Shown here: positions 34,101-43,538 of the stretch, in pieces
Layout: every line of letters starts with the position of its first letter
Numbering within the stretch: position 1 is the stretch's first letter
DNA from: Zymoseptoria tritici IPO323
Taxonomy: Eukaryota; Ascomycota; Dothideomycetes; Mycosphaerellales; Mycosphaerellaceae
NCBI RefSeq assembly: GCF_000219625.1
Contig: NC_018208.1
Location: 124,001-188,000 of the forward strand
DNA length: 64,000 nucleotides
Direction: 5' to 3'
Position numbers and translations under genes: made by a program
The notes under the pieces: generated by a model
The model's input: only the letters and a program-made list of their open reading frames with translations
Told to the model about the DNA's origin: nothing
The model's database searches: none

Positions 34101-35988
34101 AGATTTAACAACACAGAGTGTAGTTAGCATCTGCCGCGATAAAATTGGCTATAAAGACCCTTAGGCTGCCGGTACAAAACAAATTAACCTGTACCGGGAG
34201 ATCTCGAATAGTAAACGTCGTGTTGTCCGCCATCCGCGCCTGCTCCTTAGTAAAACATTAAGCTACCTATCCCTTCGAATTACAAGGAGCCTAAGATTTC
34301 AGCGCATTCGTTTTAATCGTCGTCGTCGTTAACCTATTAAAGACCTCTATGTTAGAGGGTCCCTTTAATAGGTTATTAGCGGGTCTAAGTTCAACCGGCA
34401 TACGGAGAAAGAGCTAGGTTCTATCGCTATAGTTCGTTTCGGCCGAATCGATAGGCCGCATTAGCTAGCCCTTGCGGGCAGCGGTTGCGGCCTTCTTCGT
34501 CCGCTTCGTCTTAACTTTCGACACTGTCGCCGGTGTCGATTACTTCGGACCTAGTAGGGTGTCGGCCGCTAGGGTGGGTGTCGAAATTAAAGAGCTTTAA
34601 AGGGAGTCCGCTAAACTCGTAGCGGTGCCCGCCTTCGCGCCCTTCTTTCCTCGTCGCCTCTTCTTAGGCTGTTTTGCTAGAGAGGCCTACGCTAAAGCTA
34701 GCGCTGGTCTCTTCCTACTTTTGTTCGGAACGCTTACTACTGTTATGGCAGGGTCAGCCGGAGGTCCTATTAGCGACCTAAAGGTAAAATTATCCGTTAG
34801 GCGGGGAAGTGTAGGACGCGGTAAGGGGGTTGGCGTTGTAGGAGAATCCTACGTCGCCTCGTCCTCCGCCGCGTCTTCTATTTCCTTATTAACTTCTTTA
34901 ATCGTACCGTTTAATTAGTCGCTTAGGTTATTAATTATTAGAGCGTCTTCTATGTTAGCGGTTGGCGGCGTAGGTGTTGTGCCCCGAGCTGTGCTCGGGC
35001 CTGCGACAGGTTTCGCTAATTTAGTAGCGTTCTTCCGAGATCCCTCTATGCGGCGTTCTTTAGATTCTTTTTTCTCGCTTCGTCTTCGTAGCTTTTTAGC
35101 GTAGCGTCTGTTATAATCGTTTATTTTAGCTACCTAGCCTCCCGGCGCGTTAAGGTTAGGCAAGTTAGACATTTTAGCAAAAAGGCTCTAATAATTAGGT
35201 GCAATTAGAGCGGCTTGTTGCGAGGTAGTTGTTTTAGACTAAGCAGAGGTGCCTTGTCTTAATCTAGTGTTTAGTTTAGGTAGGGCAGGCCAGGCTCGAA
35301 AGTTTAAAAGAGATTTGTTAATAGGCGAGGCTCGCGGTTAATTCTTAGTAAACTGTCTATTAACGGATGCGCGGCCCTGCTCTATTATAACTTTTTCTAA
35401 AGTGTACGTATGCCGAGGCTAAGACATCGATAGTCTAATTATTACTAGGGGGCTACAGATCGGTATATACTTCGGTTGTACTTCTTTATTTAATTTAGAG
35501 GCTTTTTGTAGGGTTTGACCCCCTTGCACGGAGCGCTGCTAATCCTTTTAGTAGGCCTAACAGGTGTATAGCCTTGCAATTTCGGAATATTACGCTATTA
35601 ATTAGCGGTACCTCGTATCGAGATTGCTTCAGAGATCGAGGTCTTCTAATTAGGGTAACCCTGTCATTCCCGGTAGGAATAAGAGGATCTCGTTAAATTA
35701 AGACCAGATAGTCTAAATCACAGAGGTTTGTCGATGCCGTCGAAATCAAGAGGGACGTAGCGAAGAAGAAGAGGGCGAAAGGCGTTAATTGCCTAGCATC
35801 CTGTCAGTTTAGGTCTATATCGTTTATTTTGCTTAGTAAAGTAGTAAAACTTAGCTAATTAATCCCTTAGAGCGTCTACGAAGAGGCAACGATAATGCGC
35901 CCGGAAGCAACAGGCGACCGACAACCTGTTACTCCCTAGATCGGTCGTCAATCCAGCTAAAAGGCATGAATTGTTTCCCTCCCATAGG

Positions 35989-36003
35989 GACGAGGAGGAT
36001 TAT
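35989..36003. repeat. target-site duplication of LINE, right
   Basis: GACGAGGAGGATTAT, identical to 28586-28600. Confidence 0.85.
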
Positions 36004-36030
36004 GTGGCGTGTAGTTATGTCGGACCGTGA
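36004..36030 (+). pseudogene. displaced 3' end of the G1 peptidase fragment
   Basis: Directly after the right target duplication the frame of the fragment at 28388-28600 continues for eight codons (VACSYVGP) to a TGA. The hydrophobic ending resembles the family's usual 'V.YV' C-terminus. Confidence 0.55.
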
Positions 36031-36110
36031 AAGTGAATGTTACTGTGAGAGATTGGGTCGCAATAGTGCTGGTGAACGATCTCATTTCATAACTCATCAC
36101 AGCTTGGTTT

Positions 36111-37175
36111 TCAAAGTGCCGCCTTACTCCCCTCCTTCACCCTCCACCTCCCACCCGCCCCCTGCACGACCCTCCCCTCCCCCTCCAACTTCTTCAACAC
36201 CAGCCTCACCCCACCCTCCGCCGGCCCGTGCAAATTCTCCGGATACTTTGCATAAACCACCTTGACAATCTCCATACTCGTCCATCCGCCCTCCTTCCCC
36301 TCCACCTCCCGTCCAAGCACCTCAATCACCTCCCTCTCCCGCCCTTGTCGATGCTCAATATACCCCCTCACCTTCCCCCCTCCATCCTCCACCACCTCTC
36401 CATGCCCGGGTAACGCCCTCCCCAACCCTCCATCTCTCCACGCCTTCTCCATAACATGCAAACTCGACATGTACGCCCCGAGATCTTCAAACACCGCCGT
36501 CCCATGACCCAGAACGTTGTCCATGGTGAACATGACTTTCTCCTCTTCGAGCACGAAACACATGTGATCGGCCGTGTGGCCGGGGGTGTGCAGCGCTCGC
36601 AACTTCACCCCTTCGACTTCGAAGACATGTCCGTCCGGAAAGTCGAGATATCTATTCTCCTTATCATCGCTGGGTAAGCGATGCTTCCAAACCTCCACCT
36701 CCTCCCCGCACAAATCCCGTATCTGTGAGACACCCCCGACGTGGTCATGATGCCAATGACTCAACACCACCACCCCCACCTCCGCGTTTTCATCCTTCAA
36801 GACCCGGGAGAGGGTGGAGGACCACTCGACTTTCCCTTCCCCCGTGTCGAGGAGGAGGCGAGAGGGGCCCGTGCCGAGGAGGTAGGTGTTTGAGCCTTGG
36901 AGGGTGTATTTGGAGGGGTTGGCGCCGAGGATGCGGATGGTGGTGGGGGAGAGGCGGGTTGTGCTGGGGAGGGAGGGGAGGGGAAGGAGGGGGGTGGACA
37001 TTTTTGAGGGGGAGGGTGGGGTGGAGAAGTTGGCGGTGGGGAGGAGGGGTTGTGGGAGATGCCAGGAACCAGGACGGTGGGCTGATGACAGTGAGGCCTT
37101 GCTGAGATTTGCTAGTCTGGCTGTTGTTGAGGTTCGTGGTATTGTGAATGTGGACCGCCGGATGAGGTTGTTCAT
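36111..37175 (-). CDS. metallo-beta-lactamase-fold hydrolase, LACTB2-like
   Basis: Intronless. From ATG at 37175 it has 354 residues; another in-frame Met at 37001 would give 296. The longer form opens MNNLIRRSTFTIPRTSTTARL, a plausible mitochondrial presequence, and LACTB2 homologues are mitochondrial. The core motif is SHWHHDHVGG (HxHxDH), with further metal ligands in HTPGHTADHMCF, TMDNVLGHG and LPGHGEVV. A C-terminal winged-helix-like region follows (VVYAKYPENLHGPAEGGVRLVLKKLEGEGRV, read in parts), as in LACTB2, which acts as an endoribonuclease. In filamentous fungi close homologues also release polyketides; no polyketide synthase is nearby, so the LACTB2 role is favoured. Confidence 0.8.
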   Translation of the reverse strand: MNNLIRRSTFTIPRTSTTARLANLSKASLSSAHRPGSWHLPQPLLPTANFSTPPSPSKMSTPLLPLPSLPSTTRLSPTTIRILGANPSKYTLQGSNTYLLGTGPSRLLLDTGEGKVEWSSTLSRVLKDENAEVGVVVLSHWHHDHVGGVSQIRDLCGEEVEVWKHRLPSDDKENRYLDFPDGHVFEVEGVKLRALHTPGHTADHMCFVLEEEKVMFTMDNVLGHGTAVFEDLGAYMSSLHVMEKAWRDGGLGRALPGHGEVVEDGGGKVRGYIEHRQGREREVIEVLGREVEGKEGGWTSMEIVKVVYAKYPENLHGPAEGGVRLVLKKLEGEGRVVQGAGGRWRVKEGSKAAL

Positions 37176-37713
37176 CGGCTGGCTTTGGGGTATTTCTTTC
37201 TTTCTCTCCAACGCAATGGCGAGCTTGGTAATTTCGCTACGCTGTTTGTGCGTTTCAATGTTGGCTTTTGACTCCCAATGTATGTGCTCCGTCGAAGTGA
37301 TCTTCTGATGCCGATGGATCAACCATCGATGTCGAAGTCGTGACTCTCGTGAGGTCAGCTCAAGTTTTGGCCGAGGTCCGGCTCATTGCCCGGATGATCA
37401 ACAGAACTGCAGCTTTGGAGAAAGCCGATGTCACAATTAACACAGCACAACGGACGAGAAATATGGACTTCCTGCAAAGAAGACCGGGGAAGGGTTCATT
37501 CTTCACCAAATGTAGCATCACGACTTTACCCTCGGCGAGATCTGTGAATTTAACAGCTCCAATGCGCTCAGCTCAACGAGCAGAGAGCCAAAGCTTTCCG
37601 ACTCAACAAAAGGAACAAATACTCTCATCTGTCCTCTCTCACATTCGACGTTCACATCAAATAATTCGCACCATGTCGTATTCCGTTAATCTCCTCATCC
37701 CTCCCTCGATCCC
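37176..37713. other. intergenic, no gene seen
   Basis: Holds the 5' region of the lactamase-fold gene and the 3' region of the RBA50-like gene. The lactamase frame stays open to 37322, but the added residues show no feature. Confidence 0.4.
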
Positions 37714-39111
37714 TCACTCCGCCTTCCACCTCCTCCCCCCACCCCGTCTCCACAACCAAACCGCCTCAGTCGCATACGTCCTCGCACTCAAATGCCTCCC
37801 CCTATCAACCCCCCTCCCCTCCGCCTCCTCCACCAATCCCTCCACAACCTTCAACCTCTCCACCTCCCTCCAAAGTCCCCTCGCCAGCTCCCCCTTGCCC
37901 TCCACCTCCCCTCTCCCCTCCTTCACCGCCTCTCGTTCCGCTTCCATCTCCGGAAATCCAAATTCCCCCGTGCCTAAACGGAAGAGGATGCGACCGAGAG
38001 TTTGGAAGGCGATACATCGTTGCGCGGGGTAGGATGAGCGGGCGAGGTGTGCGAGTTCGGGGATCGTGTAGCCCGCCGCTTCGGGGGCGTCGCCGTGGTG
38101 GTGGAGTCCCTGGGTGACTGGTATGGTCGCCGCTTGGGAAGGAGGGATGAGTTCGCCGCGGAAGGAGAAGCGGATTTGGTCGGGGGAGAGGGCGGGGGCG
38201 GAAGGGGAGTAGGGGGAGGGAGAGGGGGAGGGTTGCATCCATTCGAGTTTTTGGGGGTCCGAGGGGAGGGAGGGGAAGTATTTTGTGTGGAGGTCTGTGA
38301 GGAAGGTGGAGGAGGAAGGGTCGAGGGAGGGGGGTTGGACGGGTTGGGGGAAGTGGATTGTGGAGGGGGGTGGGTGTTGTGAGTTGGGGTGTTGTGAGTC
38401 GGCATGGTGTGAGTCGGGGTGTTGTGCGTCGGATAGTGTTTGTTGTGCGGAAGGTTCGGACGAATCTGATGGGAGGTCCTTTGGCTCGGCTGGCGCTGTC
38501 GGTGGTTCTTCGAATGTGACCGTCTTGCTGGGTTTAGACTTGACGGGTCCTGTAAGAGGCGACTCATCATGCCCTCCCTCCTTCACCACCACCTCATCAT
38601 CCTCCTCACCCTCCTTCCACCCCATCGGCTTCGACAAGTCCACCTCCTCACTCCCATCCGCCACATTCGCCCTCTTCAATAGTCGTTCAATCATCGCCGG
38701 GCCAAGACTACTCATCAACTCCCTCCTCTCCTCCTCGATTTCTTCCGAAGTCATCTCAGCCAGTTTTTGGCGGTTCTCAGCGTCGATGCGAGACTTTTCT
38801 TCTTCTTCCCATGACCTCGCAGTACCCTTTGATTCACCATCCAAAGAGTGCGGGATAGGCGCATCGCTGGGTGATGAAGTCTTCCCTGCTGCTGCTGCAT
38901 TCTGCTTCTGTTTAAACCGCGACTCTCCTGCGACTCGCTTCTTATGCTCCGGAAATCCATTCCGATTCTTCAACACGGGCATAGAAGGCGCTTTTGGAGC
39001 AGCGGGTTTTCGCTCGAGGACATCGCCGACGAATGCAGCGGGTAGGACAGTGCGTTGCTGATCATCATCATCATCATCCAGATTCAATTCGAATTTCGTG
39101 CCGCGTATCAT
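37714..39111 (-). CDS. RBA50: RPAP1/Rba50-like RNA polymerase II assembly factor
   Basis: Intronless, 465 residues. The N-terminal RPAP1_N motif is present: ENRQKLAEMTSEEIEEERREL followed by LGPAMIERLLKRA. After an acidic and His/Gln/Ser-rich linker comes the RPAP1_C motif: FSFRGELIPPS, IPVTQGLHHHGDAPEAAGYT, IPELAHLARSSYPAQRCIAF and QTLGRILFRLG. In yeast Rba50 helps assemble the Rpb3 subcomplex and import of polymerase II. The length agrees with fungal homologues, which lack most of the long C-terminal part of human RPAP1. An aspartate run (LDDDDDDQQ) lies near the N-terminus. Confidence 0.88.
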   Translation of the reverse strand: MIRGTKFELNLDDDDDDQQRTVLPAAFVGDVLERKPAAPKAPSMPVLKNRNGFPEHKKRVAGESRFKQKQNAAAAGKTSSPSDAPIPHSLDGESKGTARSWEEEEKSRIDAENRQKLAEMTSEEIEEERRELMSSLGPAMIERLLKRANVADGSEEVDLSKPMGWKEGEEDDEVVVKEGGHDESPLTGPVKSKPSKTVTFEEPPTAPAEPKDLPSDSSEPSAQQTLSDAQHPDSHHADSQHPNSQHPPPSTIHFPQPVQPPSLDPSSSTFLTDLHTKYFPSLPSDPQKLEWMQPSPSPSPYSPSAPALSPDQIRFSFRGELIPPSQAATIPVTQGLHHHGDAPEAAGYTIPELAHLARSSYPAQRCIAFQTLGRILFRLGTGEFGFPEMEAEREAVKEGRGEVEGKGELARGLWREVERLKVVEGLVEEAEGRGVDRGRHLSARTYATEAVWLWRRGGGRRWKAE

Positions 39112-40738
39112 TTCGTGTTGATGTTCGTGATGGTATGGTTTTTTGCGTGAGGCTCAAAAGATGTGTGGCTTAACTTTCTCTTTGTTCCTTCCCTTCCTTC
39201 CCGTCGGAACGTCGGATGTCGGCAGGAACAGAAGGTTGTTCCGGCGCGGATGAGCTAGGCTGGATTTGTGAAACTTTAATCGTGCAGGATGGAAATAGAC
39301 TTGACGCCTCCTCGTGGTGGACGCATTGGGGTCTTGCAAATTGATGTGTAGACATTTATAAATGGTGTCGATATGTGTGTTGGATGCAATAAGCAGATCA
39401 ACTGTATATACGGTCAGTGCGATGCTTGGTAAAGTAGCAGATGACATTCGATGTTTCAAAGTCCAGCGGTTTAGTCACGGACAGCCCAGCGGCATTTGTT
39501 CAAACTTGGTCGAGTTCACACGTCGACGAGACGCATGTGACGAGAGTGATGAACTTGGTTGATCTCTTCCGAGCCGTAAAGTATCAAGCTGGAGTAAGCA
39601 AGAAGGAAGATAATGTTCATGTATCCTTGTACATATCGGCACCGCTCATCAATCAAACCACGGAAACTAAGGGCCCTCTTACCGCGGGGAAGGCGTCGCG
39701 CCGAACAGGGGCAGCACCTGCAGCAAATCTGGAACGTCGTCACACTTGGACGTTTCGATCTTCTCTCCGATCTCTCTTCCTCTCCTCTCTCCCTGCGCAC
39801 GCCTGAGTCCGACCGCGCTGGTGATGGACTGACTGATGATGATCGCGCACCGGCTTTTGGCTTTCGGCTTTGGCTTGGCTCTTTTTGGTGATGGATGGAT
39901 GAGGGATGTCTGCTTTGCTGGCGTGCTGGCGTGCTGGCGTGCTGGCGTGCTGGCTTGAGCCTGGTCTGGTCTGGTGCTGGTCTTGGTGCTGGTCTTGGTG
40001 CTGGTCTGGTTGTGTGGCTCGTTCGGTCACGGTCGTTCGCTCTGCCCGCTCTCGCTCGCTCGCTCTGGCTGGCTGGTTGGTTGCCCGGCTGGTCCGCTTT
40101 GCTTTGCTTGCTTGCTCCTCGTAGATTGATGAGGTGTCCCGACGAATTTCTGAAGTTCCCGCGTCCGAGTTCGACGCTTCCCCAGTTCCCATACCGTTAT
40201 TCATTCCCCTTCTTCCTTTTCTTTCCCATTTCCTCTCTCCTTTTGCTACTACAACACTGCATCCTCCGACACGTTTTCATCGCTCACGTCGACACCCCCA
40301 TCGACTGGATCTGGAAAATACCACACCGACATTCCGCTTCTTAACGGCCATCTTCCTCTTCCGCCAGAGAGAGTATTGCACACCAATTACACCCTCATAT
40401 CGCCAAAAAGAGTGTTGTCGTCGTCGGGCGGTTTTCTTTGCGACGACGACGTTGGGGCTTCTGCGAAACCAATCTCGACGTCTCATTGGCTCCCCTCGAT
40501 ACTTTCGGTCATGTCCATCTGACCTTGGCGAGGGCTTTCATCGGGATCTGTCGCGTTCAAAGCAGCACGACACACAACACAGCGCAACTTTGAAGTTCAG
40601 GGCACCGCTTCTCAGCCCCCGCAATCCGCCTATCAAAATTAAACCTCATACAACACGTCTGCCCTGAGGTCGCATATCAAAACTCTTGGCGTCCTCTACG
40701 ACAATACACCATTGTCCACCGCACAACACCCACATATC
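39112..40738. other. divergent intergenic region RBA50 / HPC2
   Basis: 1.6 kb between divergent genes. It includes low-complexity DNA at 39917-40090 and probably long untranslated leaders. No further gene supported. Confidence 0.45.
39917..40090. repeat. short tandem repeats upstream of HPC2
   Basis: GCTGGCGT is repeated four times and a bit at 39917-39953. It is followed by repeats of CTGGTCTTGGTG (about 39973-40000) and of CTCGCT/CTGGCTGG up to 40090. Confidence 0.75.
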
Positions 40739-42922
40739 ATGAACATGGCACCTCCAGCAATGGACGACGATGGCGATACATCTAGCATCTCCTCTCCACC
40801 GCAATCTCCGCAAAATCACCACGAAGACGAGACGATCAAAGTCGCCCCTCGTTATCTTGGTGAAGGTGTTGTTCACCACCCGGCGGCTTCGGCTTCGGCT
40901 TCCTCCTCTGCCACACCACTCCCCGGAACTGCACCAGTCAAACCCAAACGCACACGCAAACCAAAGTTGGATGCAAATGGCAATCCTGTCTTGCCAAAGC
41001 CGAGGAAAAAGGCCGAACCAAAAGTCAAGGCGGAAGGAGGTGCAACAACGACGGCTCCTGCGACGAAAAGGAGAAAGAAGACTGCACCGGAGGAAAAGCC
41101 TGCCACCAGTACTGCCATAAGTGGTGATGTCCGCCAAACAACCCTCACCGGCCTGCATAGTCACTTCCTCCCGCCTGGCAATCCCGCCTCGTCCGCCCCA
41201 CCTCCACCAATGCAGCAGCAACAACCTCATCCACCACCGCCGCAAACATTCTCATCTTCATCACTCGCCAACACAACAACATCAACATCCGACACATTGA
41301 TGCGCAGCAGTCTACCACCACCACTCCTCTCATCAACTCCCACACCACGACCATTCTCCAGCGGACAGAATTACGATCCTATTCGCGGACAAAATTACGA
41401 TTCCATTCGTGGTGCTATCGACGCGACTTCATCACGACCGCCTGTGCTATCGAACGGTGCGCAATCCGCACATGCCTCGCCTCATATCAACCGCCCATCA
41501 CCACACATTAACCGTGCATCGGCGTCACCCTCCATCACGAGTCTGATCGATCCACCTTCGACAAACACCGCCGCAGTCACATTCAACAACACGCAATCAA
41601 GAGTGCAGCATCCTACTGCCATGTTTGCCAATCTTCCTTCAACACACGTCACCCCGCTTCCGTCTCAACAACCAACCCCCACTCCACAACCTCAGGCCAT
41701 TCCCATCATGGACGGCGCGATGGATGTTGACTCCAATGATCATGGACCTCCCAACCAGCCTGCCCTCAAGGCACCCTCGAAATCTTCGTCCTCCGCCCCA
41801 ACCCCGAAACCGGCCAAAGCGCATTCTCCACCCTCCAAAGCACTCATCAAACCCGGCACCGGCACAGGAATCCTCTCCTCATCCAGCCTCTTCGGCGGAC
41901 CATCCTCGTCATCCGACTCCTCCGAACCCAAAGGCATCACCATCGAACTTCGCATCTCCCTCCGTCCAGAAGGTGGCAACGCCATCAACATCGCGCAGGA
42001 GATCGCCAAGAAATATGGACGCGATGCCATTAATCCGCGAGTAGCAGCCCATCGCGAACGTCTTCTTCAAGTCGCCGCACAAGCCAATCGTCTCGAGAAT
42101 GGATCTGCGGACGATAACATGTCGGTTGACCTCATGTCCGAACTAGACGGCGACAGCAATGTTGAGATGGGCGGTGTAGAGGAGAACGAGGCGCCAAGAC
42201 TGAACAAAGATGGGAAGCCAGTGCGGAAGCGGAAGAAGGTGGAAGAGTACGACAAGGAAGACGACTTCATCGACGACACCGAACTAGCATGGCAGGAGCA
42301 GGCGGCCGTAGCGAAGGATGGCTTCTTCGTGTACTCCGGCCCGCTCGTCCAACCAGGTCAGAACGCACTCGTCGAATCAACAACAGCACCGACTCGCGGC
42401 AGAGGCACCGGACGTGGCCGAGGTCGTGGACGAGGCGCAGCCGCCGCCGCCGCCGCAGCAGCAGCAAGTGGAACAACACACGCCTCCCTCGCCGAGAAAA
42501 ACAAAGACTCCACAACAACCACCACCCCAAATGGATCCGCCACCAAACCTCCCGTCAAACGAACGCGAGGAGGCACGCGCGGAGGAGCAGGAGGAGCCGC
42601 CGGTCCCGCCCCAGCGAAAAAACGCCGCACGAAAGCGGAAATCGAATTAGCGGAAAGGGAGAAGAGTCTAGCGGCACAGGAGAGGAAAGAGCTCGAGGAT
42701 CGAAGGGAGAGGGATCGTCTGGCGGGATTGACGGGTAGTGGCATCGCGCCGGCGAGTGTGTTTGATAACGGGGGGATGGGAGGGGGAGTGAGGGTCGTGA
42801 GTGTGGATGGCGCGGTGGCGCCGGGGTTGGTGCTTGCTAGTCAGAGGGAGGGAGGGGTGGGGTTTGGGAGTCCGCCTGGTAGGCAGGGGAGTGGTGATGT
42901 GCAGGGTCAGGTGAGGGTTTAG
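40739..42922 (+). CDS. HPC2: Hpc2/ubinuclein-like subunit of the HIR histone chaperone complex
   Basis: Intronless, 727 residues from ATG at 40739; the second Met at 40745 (AACATGGCA) has the better context. Upstream the frame opens only with TTG. Most of the protein is Pro/Ser/Thr-rich and basic (KPKRTRKPKLDANGNPVLPKP). The diagnostic Hpc2-related domain lies near residues 495-540: EEYDKEDDFIDDTELAWQEQ, then DGFFVYSGPLV. It binds the Hir proteins and H3.3/H4-type histones for replication-independent nucleosome assembly. An RG-rich stretch (TRGRGTGRGRGRGRG) with a poly-Ala run follows, then a charged coiled-coil (KAEIELAEREKSLAAQERKE). Confidence 0.88.
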   Translation: MNMAPPAMDDDGDTSSISSPPQSPQNHHEDETIKVAPRYLGEGVVHHPAASASASSSATPLPGTAPVKPKRTRKPKLDANGNPVLPKPRKKAEPKVKAEGGATTTAPATKRRKKTAPEEKPATSTAISGDVRQTTLTGLHSHFLPPGNPASSAPPPPMQQQQPHPPPPQTFSSSSLANTTTSTSDTLMRSSLPPPLLSSTPTPRPFSSGQNYDPIRGQNYDSIRGAIDATSSRPPVLSNGAQSAHASPHINRPSPHINRASASPSITSLIDPPSTNTAAVTFNNTQSRVQHPTAMFANLPSTHVTPLPSQQPTPTPQPQAIPIMDGAMDVDSNDHGPPNQPALKAPSKSSSSAPTPKPAKAHSPPSKALIKPGTGTGILSSSSLFGGPSSSSDSSEPKGITIELRISLRPEGGNAINIAQEIAKKYGRDAINPRVAAHRERLLQVAAQANRLENGSADDNMSVDLMSELDGDSNVEMGGVEENEAPRLNKDGKPVRKRKKVEEYDKEDDFIDDTELAWQEQAAVAKDGFFVYSGPLVQPGQNALVESTTAPTRGRGTGRGRGRGRGAAAAAAAAAASGTTHASLAEKNKDSTTTTTPNGSATKPPVKRTRGGTRGGAGGAAGPAPAKKRRTKAEIELAEREKSLAAQERKELEDRRERDRLAGLTGSGIAPASVFDNGGMGGGVRVVSVDGAVAPGLVLASQREGGVGFGSPPGRQGSGDVQGQVRV

Positions 42923-43538
42923 AATGCTGGGGAGAGGTTGCAGAGGGCAGAGGATGGGATGGGATTGCTGTGAGGGGGGGGAGAGGCGGGGGTCGATGGT
43001 GGGGATGAGGGAGGATGTACCTACTCTCCGCTGTGAATGGGGAGAGTGTCTCGATGAGGTCGATGAGTGGGTAGATAAAGGTTCCTAGCAACCAACCATA
43101 CCCCCAAGCATGCTCATCGAGTCCATTATCCAACAATCAAAGATTACGGACAAAGTCGCACGGGAAAGTTCTTTCTGTACACTCGCTTTTCCCACGTCCA
43201 ATGTCCACTTGACTGCTGTACGGGCGGGGTCTTCCAAGTACGGTACGCGCGTAGCAGATATGTTTCCTGGTCACTCGGTGGAATGTTGCGTTCATATACC
43301 TCCTAGCATACCTGCTTAGGTCCCACAGTACGATTTACATGGCACGTCCTGCAACCTCGCATGTATGTAGAACTATGTCAGCATATCCGCGGGGCGCAAA
43401 TGGCAGGGACGGCGAGATCATCTGTCCTTTTCACTGTTAAAGGCCACATTCCTTGTACAGTGGCGTGTGAGTGTTAACTTTACTTGATACATATCCCACC
43501 CACCACACGCGCCACACGCGCCAGAAGATCTATCCATC
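42923..43538. other. convergent 3' region HPC2 / uS2m
   Basis: 616 bp between convergent genes; no feature recognised. Confidence 0.4.

Larger units (their letters stand above)
28601..35988 (-). mobile_element. Tad1-like LINE (non-LTR retrotransposon), RIP-degraded
   Basis: 7,388 bp between 15-bp target duplications, oriented on the minus strand. An endonuclease region lies at about 33.8-33.2 kb (NILIASQNVYSVRNPA, ET*LNEE, LGGD*N with Trp to stop). A reverse transcriptase lies at about 32.2-31.2 kb (RPLALINVDYKIYTEILMQRL, EKAYDRVSYLFL, GDPISCLLYIASIKPLA, and YADDTW at about 31583-31600), followed by KGRVLVANLML and ACLPKD. A C-terminal region lies below 30.2 kb, and an upstream region above 34 kb probably held ORF1. 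Reading is broken by many TAG/TAA from RIP. The 3' end on the left carries hairpins and an A-rich stretch (CCAAAAACAAAACAAC). It is not capable of mobility. Confidence 0.85.

Noticed and set aside
40712..40738. Upstream extension of the HPC2 frame
   Set aside because: The extension opens with TTG; the first ATG in frame is at 40739.
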